From Spirochaetia bacterium (GTDB lineage: Bacteria; Spirochaetota; Spirochaetia; B11-G9), in assembly GCA_027859095.1 (NCBI GenBank), contig JAQIBN010000240.1, positions 1 to 55,369 on the forward strand: a DNA stretch of 55,369 bases, read 5' to 3'. Below are positions 41,570 to 50,133 of this stretch, in pieces. The position numbers and the translations under genes were made by a program. The notes beneath the pieces were generated by a model, which was given only the letters and a program-made list of their open reading frames with translations, ran no database searches and was not told where the DNA came from. How positions within the stretch are numbered: position 1 is the stretch's first letter; each line of letters starts with the position of its first letter.

Positions 41570-42400
41570 ATGTCAAATATAGATTTAAAAGAATTAAAGG
41601 AAAAGGCAAAAGAGATTAGAATAAAAACAATTGATTCAATAGGTTTTCTGGGTGTTGGTCATATTGGGGGTGCAATGTCTATCATTGAATTGCTGACAAT
41701 TTTGTATTATAAAAAAATGAAAATAGATCCCATAAATCCTAAAATGGCTGACAGAGATAAGCTGGTTTTATCCAAAGGTCATGCCGGCCCGGCACTGTAC
41801 TGTACTTTAGCAGATAAAGGATTTTTTCCTGTAAAATGGTTGCATACCCTAAATCAGGGTGGCACAAAATTGCCCAGTCACTGTGATATGAACATGACTC
41901 CGGGAATTGATATGACTACTGGTTCCCTAGGCCAGGGTTTATCTTCTGCAATTGGTTTGGCACTGTCAATGAGACTGGACAATATTGACAGAAATGTTTT
42001 TGCAATTATTGGTGATGGTGAGTCTCAGGAAGGTCAGAATTGGGAAGCAGCTATGGCAGCCAGTCAGTTTAAACTTAATAATCTAATTGCTTTCACTGAT
42101 TATAACAAAATGCAGATTGACGGTTATACAAAAGATATTATGCCTATAGATGATCTGGAAGCCAAATGGAAAGCTTTTGGTTGGAATACATACAGAATTA
42201 ATGGTCATGATTTTTCAGCCCTGGATAATACCATTGATAGTGCCAGGCAATCATTTGATAAACCAATTATGATTATTCTTGATACGATCAAAGGGAAGGG
42301 ATGTTCTTTTGCAGAAGGAAAGCTGAACAATCACAACATGCCATTTACTTACGAAGAGGCAAAAGAAGCCATCAAAATCCTGGAGGAAACTAATGTCTGA
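41570..42400 (+). CDS. Transketolase, N-terminal (ThDP-binding) subunit
   Basis: A 276-residue N-terminal half of a two-subunit transketolase. LSKGHAGPALYCTLADKGF, TGSLGQGLSSAIGLALSMR and the ThDP/Mg motif IGDGESQEGQNWEAAM…NK are present. It transfers two-carbon ketol units between sugar phosphates. AGGAG lies five bases before the ATG. It overlaps the C-terminal subunit gene by 8 bases. The usual pentose-phosphate transketolase may be a different gene elsewhere; this copy is operon-linked to an RpiB-like isomerase and CoA ligase, which suggests a catabolic role, as with SqwGH in the sulfo-TK pathway. Confidence 0.92.
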   Translation: MSNIDLKELKEKAKEIRIKTIDSIGFLGVGHIGGAMSIIELLTILYYKKMKIDPINPKMADRDKLVLSKGHAGPALYCTLADKGFFPVKWLHTLNQGGTKLPSHCDMNMTPGIDMTTGSLGQGLSSAIGLALSMRLDNIDRNVFAIIGDGESQEGQNWEAAMAASQFKLNNLIAFTDYNKMQIDGYTKDIMPIDDLEAKWKAFGWNTYRINGHDFSALDNTIDSARQSFDKPIMIILDTIKGKGCSFAEGKLNNHNMPFTYEEAKEAIKILEETNV

Positions 42401-43358
42401 AAAAGATATGAGAGACGTATATACAGAGACTTTAATAGAGATGGCAGAGACTAATGAAAATATCTGTGTTATGGAAGCTGATTTAATGACAGCAACCGGA
42501 ACTAAACCTTTTAAAGAAAAATTTCCCATGCGAACTTTTAATGTGGGAGTAGCTGAAGCCAATCTGGTTGGAATAGCCTCAGGTCTTTCTGCAGGAGGTA
42601 AAATACCTTTTGCAGCAACTTTTGGTTGTTTTGCTGCAAGAAGAACTTTTGATCAGTTTTTTATCTCAGCTAATTATGCCCAACAAAATGTAAAGTTGGT
42701 AGGAACGGATCCCGGTGTATCTGCTGCTTTTAATGGTGGAACCCATATGCCTTTTGAAGATACGGGGCTTATGAGATGTATACCAAATCTTGTAATTTTT
42801 GAACCCAGTGATACTGTTTCATTAAAAAAACTAATAAAACAGGCTGCTGATCATAAAGGCAGTACTTATATGCGACTTCAGAGGAAAGGAAAAAACTCTC
42901 TCTATAAGGAAAGTGATAAAATTGTACTTGGAAAGGGAAATGTCTTAAAGGAAGGCAGTGATGTGACAATTATCGCCAGTGGTTATGTAATGGTTCCCGA
43001 AGCTCTGGAAGCAGCTGAATTGCTAGGAAAAGAGGGAATTAAAGCAGCCGTAATTGATATGCACACAATTAAACCTCTGGATAAGAAACTTATTTTGGAA
43101 TACGCAAAAAAAACTGGAGCTTTAGTTGTCTGTGAAAACCACCAGAAGGCTTGTGGTTTATTTGCAGCTGTATCAGAAATGCTGGCAGAAGAATTACCAA
43201 CTCCAGTTCAGGCTGTAGCAGTTGAAGATAAATTCGGTCAGGTAGGGACTCTTGAATATCTGCAGGAAGTATACGGTCTAACAGCCTCAAATATAGTAGA
43301 AAAAACAAAAAAAGTTTTAGAAAGAAAACAGATTAGAGTAGGAGTACAAAATGGATAA
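42393..43358 (+). CDS. Transketolase, C-terminal (pyrimidine-binding) subunit
   Basis: A 321-residue partner. FNVGVAEANLVGIASGLSAGG carries the catalytic-type Glu (GVAEAN for the usual GIAEQ), followed by the pyrimidine domain and the C-terminal transketolase domain (TIIASGYVMVPEALEAAE, HTIKPLDKKLILEYAKKTG, VCENHQKACGL). It forms an alpha2beta2-type enzyme with the preceding subunit. Its end overlaps the RpiB-like gene by 8 bases, a sign of tight coupling of the two enzymes. Confidence 0.92.
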   Translation: MSEKDMRDVYTETLIEMAETNENICVMEADLMTATGTKPFKEKFPMRTFNVGVAEANLVGIASGLSAGGKIPFAATFGCFAARRTFDQFFISANYAQQNVKLVGTDPGVSAAFNGGTHMPFEDTGLMRCIPNLVIFEPSDTVSLKKLIKQAADHKGSTYMRLQRKGKNSLYKESDKIVLGKGNVLKEGSDVTIIASGYVMVPEALEAAELLGKEGIKAAVIDMHTIKPLDKKLILEYAKKTGALVVCENHQKACGLFAAVSEMLAEELPTPVQAVAVEDKFGQVGTLEYLQEVYGLTASNIVEKTKKVLERKQIRVGVQNG

Positions 43359-43839
43359 AATTACACTGGCAATAGCATCGGATCTTTCAGGATTTCCTCT
43401 AAGAGAAGCAATTGTTAATCATTTGAGGGAAAATTATGCTGATTCAATTAAGCTTATTGACTTTGGAATTGAATCGGAAAAACATCCCAAACCATATTTT
43501 GAACAGGCTCCGAAAGTTGCCAGAGCTATTCAGAACGGAGATGCTGATAAAGGGATAATTATTTGTGGTACAGGTCAGGGTATGGCCATAGTCGCTAATA
43601 AATTTAAAGGCATTTATGCTGCTGTTGTAGATAGTGTTTTTGCAGCAGAAAGATCTAAAATTATCAACAATGCCAATGTTATAACCATGGGAGGCTGGAT
43701 TACAGCCCCCTTTCTGGGCACACAGATTGTAGATGGCTGGCTGGCTATGGCTTTTACACAGAAAATGGAATTTAAAAAGGATTTCCTTACCAATGCCTTT
43801 AATGAGGTTCAAAAATTAGAGGATGAGATTTATGGCTGA
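43351..43839 (+). CDS. RpiB/LacAB-family sugar isomerase, variant active site
   Basis: A 162-residue RpiB-fold isomerase. The catalytic-base cysteine is present in GIIICGTGQGMAIVANK. The strand-helix that normally reads (S/A)RxHNNANV reads ERSKIINNANVITMGG here, so the ring-opening His is replaced by Ile. A substrate that cannot form a stable ring phosphate, such as a four-carbon sugar, is then plausible. This agrees with SqwI, the sulfoerythrose isomerase of the sulfo-TK pathway, but is inference. Overlap with transketolase supports joint function. Confidence 0.85.
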   Translation: MDKITLAIASDLSGFPLREAIVNHLRENYADSIKLIDFGIESEKHPKPYFEQAPKVARAIQNGDADKGIIICGTGQGMAIVANKFKGIYAAVVDSVFAAERSKIINNANVITMGGWITAPFLGTQIVDGWLAMAFTQKMEFKKDFLTNAFNEVQKLEDEIYG

Positions 43840-43875
43840 AACTGGAAGAATAAAATTATATAATTGGAATGAATA

Positions 43876-45000
43876 ATGAAACTATTTGAATATCAGGCAA
43901 AAGAAGTCTTTAAGAACATTGGAATATCCATACCGGAAGGGGTGGTTATTACATCCATTTCAGAGCTGAAAAGAGCAGCTGGCAAAACAGGGTTTCCTCT
44001 TGTTTTAAAATCGCAAATACTGATGGGAGGCCGTGGAAAAGCGGGACTCATCCGTTTTGTGAAAGATCAGGTTGAAGCTGACAAAAACTGCTTAGAATTA
44101 TTTGAATCTGATTACAATGTTAACACTATTTTAGTTGAAGAAGCCGTCGGTATCAAAAATGAAATTTATCTTTCAATCACTGTTGATCCTGTTACAGCTT
44201 CACATATGATTATCGCCTGCTCCGATGGTGGTGTTGAGATTGAAACCCTGGCTGTTGAAGCTCCTGAAAAAATTATAAGAGAGTTTGTTGATCCCAATCT
44301 CGGATTGATGCCCTTTCAGATCAAAGATATTGCTTTCCGTTTGGGATTGGAAGGGGAAGTTCTGAAGAAAATCTCTTCAGTTATAGGAAAACTCTACCAG
44401 GCCTTTCTAAAAAATGATGCAGAGCTAATTGAAATCAATCCTCTGTTTATAACAGGAAATGATGATGTCATTGCTGGAGATGGAAAATTATCCATAGATG
44501 ACAATGCAGAGTTTCGTCAGAAAACCTATGAAATTACCAGGGAGTATTTTGATTCCGATGCCGAATATGAATCAGCATTGGAAGGAATTCCCTATTTGCA
44601 GTTTGATGGAGATATCAGCCTTATGTGTGCTGGTGCAGGACTGACAACAACAGTGTATGACTTGATCAATTATGAGGGTGGTACTGTGGCCAATTATCTG
44701 GAGTTTGGTGGTCCAAATTACAAAAAAGCTCTAAGAGCCATGGAATTATGTTTAAAAAATGATTCCAAAGTAATTCTTATAGTAACTTTCGGAACCATAG
44801 CCAGAGCTGATGTCATGGCAGAAGGAATTGTTGATGCCATAAATCGATTAAAGCCGGATCGTCCAATTATTACCTGTATAAGAGGAACCAATGAAGAGGC
44901 GGCCAGTAAAATTCTTACTAAAGCCGGTCTTGTCCCTTTGTACGATACAGAAGAAGCAGTCAGAAAAGCAGTCTCTGTTGCAGCAGGGGATGAGTTATGA
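43876..45000 (+). CDS. SucC-like acyl-CoA synthetase beta subunit (ATP-grasp)
   Basis: A 374-residue ATP-grasp subunit: KLFEYQAKEVFKNIGI, the ATP-binding LMGGRGKAGLIRF, VEEAVGIKNEIYLSI, and the C-terminal ligase domain (GAGLTTTVYDLINYEGG, NYLEFGGPN). It makes or cleaves acyl-CoA with ADP/ATP together with the next gene product. The canonical substrate is succinate, but no TCA genes are nearby. SqwKL, a sulfoacetate-CoA ligase, and MtkAB, a malate-CoA ligase, are related alternatives. The stop overlaps the sucD-like start by 4 bases. Confidence 0.9.
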   Translation: MKLFEYQAKEVFKNIGISIPEGVVITSISELKRAAGKTGFPLVLKSQILMGGRGKAGLIRFVKDQVEADKNCLELFESDYNVNTILVEEAVGIKNEIYLSITVDPVTASHMIIACSDGGVEIETLAVEAPEKIIREFVDPNLGLMPFQIKDIAFRLGLEGEVLKKISSVIGKLYQAFLKNDAELIEINPLFITGNDDVIAGDGKLSIDDNAEFRQKTYEITREYFDSDAEYESALEGIPYLQFDGDISLMCAGAGLTTTVYDLINYEGGTVANYLEFGGPNYKKALRAMELCLKNDSKVILIVTFGTIARADVMAEGIVDAINRLKPDRPIITCIRGTNEEAASKILTKAGLVPLYDTEEAVRKAVSVAAGDEL

Positions 45001-45881
45001 GCATATTTATTGATGAAAAAACAAGAGTCCTTGTCCAGGGAATAACCGGAAAAGAAGGGAAATACTGGACTGAACACATGATTGGATGTGGAACTACTGT
45101 TGTAGCCGGAGTAACTCCTGGTAAAGAGGGTCAGCAGATTGAAGGACGGACAGTATATCATTCAGTACGAAGGGCATTGTCGAAGGTAGAGGTAGAAGCT
45201 TCAATGTTGTTTGTTCCACCCATGTTCACAAAAGATGCCGTATTCGAAGCACTTGATTCGGGAATAAAAAAAATTGTTACTGTTGCTGATGGAATCCCTC
45301 TGCATGATGCTATTCAGATAAGGAGGGCTGCACTCTCTGTGGGCGCCCTGGTTATTGGTGGAAATACTTCCGGGGTTATTTCACCTGGTAAAGCAATGAT
45401 GGGATTTTTCCCTTATTGGATTGAAAGGGTGTACAAACCGGGAAGAATAGGTGTAATGACCAGAATCGGTTCTTTGACAAATGAAGTAACAGCTATGATT
45501 GTAAAAGCCGGGTTTGGTGTTTCCTCCCTGATTGGTATAGGAGGAGATCCTGTTCCTGGTACCCGATTTGCCGAAATGCTTCCCTTTTATGAAGCTGATG
45601 ATAAAACAGATGCTGTTGTTATAATTGGAGAATTGGGTGGTTCTATGGAAGAGGAATGTGCAGAGATGAAACGGGATGGCTTATATACAAAACCTCTAGT
45701 AGCGTTTCTTGGTGGACGGACTGCCCCGGTCGGAAAAAGAATGGGCCATGCCGGAGCTATTGTTTCCGGTGGAAAAGGTACTGTAAAAGATAAAATTGAA
45801 GCTATTGAAAGTGTGGGTGGGAAAGTAGCTGAGAGGCCGCGTTTTATTGGGGATCTGTTAAAAGAGGTTCTGGGATTATGA
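44997..45881 (+). CDS. SucD-like acyl-CoA synthetase alpha subunit
   Basis: A 294-residue CoA-binding subunit: VLVQGITGKEGKYWTEHM, VAGVTPGKEG, and the phosphohistidine segment GKRMGHAGAIVSGGKGT. GGNTSGVISPGK differs from the usual GPNCPG(I/V)I, where the Cys-Pro pair is replaced by Thr-Ser. That change near the CoA/acyl site is consistent with a non-succinate acid. It overlaps the beta subunit and the DASS transporter by four bases each. Confidence 0.9.
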   Translation: MSIFIDEKTRVLVQGITGKEGKYWTEHMIGCGTTVVAGVTPGKEGQQIEGRTVYHSVRRALSKVEVEASMLFVPPMFTKDAVFEALDSGIKKIVTVADGIPLHDAIQIRRAALSVGALVIGGNTSGVISPGKAMMGFFPYWIERVYKPGRIGVMTRIGSLTNEVTAMIVKAGFGVSSLIGIGGDPVPGTRFAEMLPFYEADDKTDAVVIIGELGGSMEEECAEMKRDGLYTKPLVAFLGGRTAPVGKRMGHAGAIVSGGKGTVKDKIEAIESVGGKVAERPRFIGDLLKEVLGL

Positions 45882-47326
45882 CTATGGTGAATAAGAAAAA
45901 AGCAATATACCTGTCTCTGGCATTTATAGTGATGATTATTATGATGCAAATGCCATTTCCTGAATCGATCAGAAATGCCGGAAAAGGAGTTCTGACATAT
46001 GAAGGGCAGATTGCTATGGGGATTCTTCTCTTCAGCCTGATACTCTGGATGACAGAAGCTCTGCCTTTTCATGTTACAGGAATGTTAAGTGTTGTTCTTC
46101 TGGCTATATTCAATGTTGATACTTTTAAAAACATTGTATCTGTGGGATTTGGAAATCATATAATTGTCTTTTTTATCGGTGTATTAGTCTTATCAGCTTT
46201 TATTACAAAATCAGGATTGGGGAAAAGAATTAGTGTATTCCTTTTATCCCGAACTGGAAATAATACCAGTCTGGTTATTCTGGGATTTATGGTTGTCGGT
46301 GCAACATTATCCATGTGGATCACCAATATGGCAGTAGCGGCTATGTTGCTACCTCTGGGCGTTTCCATTCTTGAAGAAGAAGGAAGTGTCCGTTTAAAAA
46401 GTAATTTTGGAAAAGCGCTCATGATAGCCTGTGTTTGGGGACCTCTTATTGGAGGAGTCGGAACACCCGCGGGAGCGGGACCAAACCCTATTGCAATAGG
46501 ATTTTTAAAAGAAATGGCCGGTGTGGATCTCAGTTTTACCCAGTGGATGATGTTTGGCATCCCGGCTGTAATCCTACTCCTTCTCCCTGGTTGGGGATTG
46601 TTGTTACTGATATTCAAACCAGAAATGAAACATCTGAAGAAGACTAAAGAAGAGCTTCGCCATGAATATGACAATTACCCTCCCATGAGTCGTGAAGAAA
46701 AGCTGACTCTGGTTATTTTTCTTCTCACAGTTTTTCTGTGGCTTAGTTCAGGGTGGTTAGGGAAATTATTGGAAATTTCAATCCCTGTTTCTATGCCTGT
46801 TCTCTTTACAGCTACCCTATTTTTCTTTCCCGGAGTTACGGGATTGAAGTGGAAAGAGATAGAAGAGGATATCTCCTGGAGTGGTATTATTCTGGTTGTA
46901 ACAGGTATTTCCATCGGGATGATGCTCTATCAGACAGGTGCTGCCGGATGGCTTTCCTTTGTACTTCTCGGGGGCATTGGAAATTTCTCTCCCCTGATGA
47001 GAGTTGGTGCAATCGTTTTGATTGTAATGATTCTTAAAATAGCTCTATCCAGCAACTCTGTGACTGCAACAATAGTCATTCCCATAATGATTGCTCTGGC
47101 TGATAATCTGGGACTTGATGCCCTGTCTATAGCACTGCCGGCGTCAATCACTGCCTCTTTGGCTTTTATCCTGGTTACATCCAGTCCGACAAATGTTATT
47201 CCTTACGCGGCGGGGTTCTTTTCTATTCGGGATTTTGCCAGGTCGGGAATTGTAATGACACTGGTGACGACTATCATTGTTACGGGTGTTATTTTTATAG
47301 TGGGAAGTTTAACTGGTTTATACTGA
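45878..47326 (+). CDS. DASS/SLC13-family anion transporter
   Basis: A 482-residue, roughly 12-helix transporter of the divalent anion:Na+ symporter family. WITNMAVAAMLLPLG and GGVGTPAGAGPNPIAIGFL form the first Na+/substrate half, and SSNSVTATIVIPIMIAL with LVTSSPTNVIPYAAGFFSI form the second. Known members move dicarboxylates, sulfate or sulfonate-like anions. Its place directly after the CoA-ligase genes suggests export or import of the acid they act on. It overlaps the sucD-like gene by four bases. Confidence 0.88.
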   Translation: MTMVNKKKAIYLSLAFIVMIIMMQMPFPESIRNAGKGVLTYEGQIAMGILLFSLILWMTEALPFHVTGMLSVVLLAIFNVDTFKNIVSVGFGNHIIVFFIGVLVLSAFITKSGLGKRISVFLLSRTGNNTSLVILGFMVVGATLSMWITNMAVAAMLLPLGVSILEEEGSVRLKSNFGKALMIACVWGPLIGGVGTPAGAGPNPIAIGFLKEMAGVDLSFTQWMMFGIPAVILLLLPGWGLLLLIFKPEMKHLKKTKEELRHEYDNYPPMSREEKLTLVIFLLTVFLWLSSGWLGKLLEISIPVSMPVLFTATLFFFPGVTGLKWKEIEEDISWSGIILVVTGISIGMMLYQTGAAGWLSFVLLGGIGNFSPLMRVGAIVLIVMILKIALSSNSVTATIVIPIMIALADNLGLDALSIALPASITASLAFILVTSSPTNVIPYAAGFFSIRDFARSGIVMTLVTTIIVTGVIFIVGSLTGLY

Positions 47327-47352
47327 AAATACAATACATAAAGGATTTTAAA

Positions 47353-48114
47353 ATGGAACAGGTTTTAGACGGAGCAAAATATAATACTGGAGAAAGCAAA
47401 TGTACTATAAAAGAGCTTTTCAATCAGAATAACAGTAATCTCAATTGGCTAAGTGCATCGGATATGAAAATAAAAAACAGCCATTCTGCTGAGATAACAT
47501 CAAAAAACGAAGAAACACTGATTGTGAATCTGCGTGGTGATATCACTGTAAAAGTTGACGGAAAGGACTATACAGTCAAACATTATGATATGCTCTATAT
47601 TCCAATTGATACTCCTTTTTCTGTGTCTCACAATGGAGAAGAAGAAGCCTGGTTATATCTCTACAGAGCAATAGGTGATATAAAATATGAAACTTACCAG
47701 GCAGATTATGAAGCCTGCCGGAAAGATGAAGATCGGATTCGATACTTAAACAGAAAAGTTGTCTACAAGATGTTTGATGTTTCGGAAAAAGCCAATAAAT
47801 TTATGGTTGGATACACCTTCTATGAAGACAGAACCCGTGCATGGCCCCCGCATAATCATACAGACCAGGAAGAAGTATATAGTTTTATTGAAGGTCATGG
47901 TGCAATGGAAGTTTATAAAGATGAAGAATTTAAAACTTTTGTTACATCAGTAGAAACAGAAGATCATATAACCATTCCATTGATGAACTATCATCCTGTG
48001 TTCAGTCACGAAGAACCCTTGTGTTTTATATGGTGTATCGCAGGAGAGCGATATTGGGTAGGTGATAAAAATAAAGATTTTATGACTGCAAAGGTTGATA
48101 AGCTGACAACCTGA
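47353..48114 (+). CDS. IolB/KduI-like bicupin protein
   Basis: 253 residues with two cupin-like halves. The N-terminal half has LRGDITVKVDGKDYTVKHYDMLYIPIDTPF. The C-terminal half holds the metal-type motif PPHNHTDQEEVYSF and NYHPVFSHEEP. The PPHxHxxxxEE.Y pattern is that of IolB and KduI, aldose-ketose isomerases of sugar acids. It could be the entry isomerase (aldose to ketose) that feeds the transketolase. AAGGA lies upstream of the ATG. It is the last gene of the operon. Confidence 0.78.
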   Translation: MEQVLDGAKYNTGESKCTIKELFNQNNSNLNWLSASDMKIKNSHSAEITSKNEETLIVNLRGDITVKVDGKDYTVKHYDMLYIPIDTPFSVSHNGEEEAWLYLYRAIGDIKYETYQADYEACRKDEDRIRYLNRKVVYKMFDVSEKANKFMVGYTFYEDRTRAWPPHNHTDQEEVYSFIEGHGAMEVYKDEEFKTFVTSVETEDHITIPLMNYHPVFSHEEPLCFIWCIAGERYWVGDKNKDFMTAKVDKLTT

Positions 48115-48300
48115 TGCAATTGCAGGAAAACAAATGGAAATTGAATAAATTAAAATATAAAATTTAAAGAACTATATTAAATAATATTAATTTAAAAAAA
48201 ACTAAAACTGAGATTTAAATTATTAAACAATAATTAACTAAAGTAATAAGAAATCAATTATTAATAATGATTGGAATAGTACAAAACTACCCTGATAATA
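48115..48300. other. Very AT-rich intergenic stretch
   Basis: Between the cupin stop and the liv remnant is a stretch that is almost only A and T, with many stop codons in all frames. TGCAATTGCA just after the cupin stop is a small palindrome. No terminator, promoter pair or gene is convincing. The composition suggests an old deletion junction. Confidence 0.5.
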
Positions 48301-49347
48301 TTCAGAAAATTCAATATATTCCTTCCTATTTACTATAATAAGGTAGCTCTTGTGCTTCCTCAGGCTTCTGATCTTGGTTGGGATGGAAATGTTCTTGGTT
48401 TAGATTCATGGGGTTCTGCAGAACTTGTAACTTTAGCTGGTGATTCTGTAAAAGGTCACTTTTTTATTACCCATTATGCAGTAGCAGGTGCTAAAGGCGC
48501 AACAAAAGAATTTATTGACAGATACAATGCGGCTTATGGTTATGTTTCATCTCTTCTTTCTGTAATACTATTTACGGTGGATAAAGAAACGGGTCTGTCC
48601 CTTTTACCTGCTTCCATGTCTTTATATTTATTTCCTGTAATAATAATTATTGGTGGAATTGCAGCTGGGATTGTAGGTCTTTTAGTCGCTATACCATCAT
48701 TTAAAACCAGGGATGATTACCTTGCTATTATTACAATTGCAGTAAATTTTATAATTATTACAGCTTTAAATAATATGGATTTTGTGGGTGGATCCAGAGG
48801 CTATATGGGAATGAAGAAAGTTATCTATGGTATGGAAGATGTATTCAAATTCCCCTACATGCTTTTCTGGGTAATTACCTTTGCAATATTCACTGTTTTT
48901 CTTATTCGTAGATTTATTACATCTACCTACGGGAAGGGTATAATTGCCATTAAACAGGATGAAGTTGCAGCAGAGATAATGAGTGTAGACACTAACCACA
49001 TGAAATTAGTTGCTTTCATGTTTTCATCTGGTCTTGCTGGAATATCAGGTGGTTTATTTGCACATGTAATTGGTTATGTAAATCCTGGTTCTTTTTCGAT
49101 ATTAAAATCGACAGAAGCGCTGGTAATGGTTTATCTTGCAGGAATGGGCTCTTTGAGCGGATCTGTAATATCGGCCATATTATTTACAATATTACTTGAA
49201 CTCTTGAGGCCTCTTCAGATTTTTAAGTGGGTTCTTATCCCTTTGATTCTGATTCTTGTTATGCAGTTTAGACCGGAAGGGCTTATGGGAGATAAGGAAT
49301 TATCACACTTTTTCCCAAAACTTAAGAAATATTATAAATTTAAATAA
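48301..49347 (+). pseudogene. LivK'-'LivM chimera: remnant of branched-chain amino acid importer
   Basis: One open frame starts with the C-terminal domain of a LivJ/LivK binding protein (IFLPIYYNKVALVLPQASD, then GLDSWGSAELVTLAGDSV and FIDRYNAAYG) and goes in frame into the C-terminal two-thirds of LivM (VGLLVAIPSFKTRDDYLAI, GGSRGYMGMK, GIIAIKQDEVAAEIM, GGLFAHVIGY). The junction is near 48540. The start of livK, all of livH and the start of livM are missing, as after one or two deletions. The frame has GTG 48352 but the livK similarity begins upstream with no start or ribosome binding site. A functional permease is unlikely. Confidence 0.78.
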
Positions 49348-49356
49348 GGAGCTGCT

Positions 49357-50133
49357 ATGAGTCTCTTAAAAATAACAGATCTTACCCAAAGGTTTGGCGG
49401 TTTAACTGCAGTTTCCGATCTTCAGGTTGACCTTAAAGAAGGTGGCCTGAATGGACTTATTGGTCCCAATGGTGCAGGGAAAACCACTATTTTCAATATG
49501 GTGAGCGGGTTTTATACTCCGACTGAAGGAACAATAAACTTTGATGGTAATGTAATTAATGGGAAAAAGCCTCACAGTGTTACTGCCATGGGTATAGGTC
49601 GTACATTTCAGAATATCAGGTTATGGCATGATATGACAGTTTTGGATAATATAAGATTATCCCAGCATTATCATTTAGGATATTCAGTTATTGAACCTTT
49701 TTTTAGAACTAAAAATTATTTTGCAAATGAGAAACGAATAGAAGATAAGTCCATGGAGCTTCTTGATGTTTTTAAACTACAGGATATTGCACATGAATAC
49801 CCCAAAAATCTACCCTATGGTATTCAAAGAAGGGTTGAAATTGCCAGGGCATTGGCTACAGATCCAAAGCTTCTGCTATTGGATGAACCGGCAGCAGGAT
49901 TAAGCAGTTCAGATGTTTCAGACCTTATCGATCATATAAAATGGATACATGATAATTTTGATATTACTATCTGGATGATTGAACATCAGATGGAAGTAAT
50001 TATGAATCTTTGTCAGTATATTAAGGTAATTGACTTTGGAAAAACTATTGCCGAAGGAACACCGGATGAAATCCAGAAGAATCCACAGGTTATAAAAGCA
50101 TACCTTGGTGATGAGGGGGAGATTTATGCTTGA
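49357..50133 (+). CDS. livG: Branched-chain amino acid ABC ATPase LivG
   Basis: 258 residues: Walker A IGPNGAGKTTIF, family-specific GRTFQNIRLWHDMTVLDN, signature-like LPYGIQRRVEIARALAT and Walker B LLLLDEPAAGLS. GGAGCTGCT precedes the ATG. The protein appears intact although the permease gene just before it is broken, so it may be idle, or it may serve another system. It overlaps livF by eight bases. Confidence 0.92.
   Translation: MSLLKITDLTQRFGGLTAVSDLQVDLKEGGLNGLIGPNGAGKTTIFNMVSGFYTPTEGTINFDGNVINGKKPHSVTAMGIGRTFQNIRLWHDMTVLDNIRLSQHYHLGYSVIEPFFRTKNYFANEKRIEDKSMELLDVFKLQDIAHEYPKNLPYGIQRRVEIARALATDPKLLLLDEPAAGLSSSDVSDLIDHIKWIHDNFDITIWMIEHQMEVIMNLCQYIKVIDFGKTIAEGTPDEIQKNPQVIKAYLGDEGEIYA

Noticed and set aside
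41570-43358. 1-deoxyxylulose-5-phosphate synthase or pyruvate dehydrogenase E1 instead of split transketolase.
   Set aside because: The GDGESQEGQNWEA motif and subunit sizes fit split transketolase, and the operon has no isoprenoid or lipoyl genes.
45587-46072. 161-codon minus-strand open frame across sucD-like and DASS genes.
   Set aside because: Overlaps two well-supported genes completely and has no family features.
46156-46674. 172-codon minus-strand open frame inside the DASS transporter gene.
   Set aside because: Antisense shadow of hydrophobic codons; no start signals.
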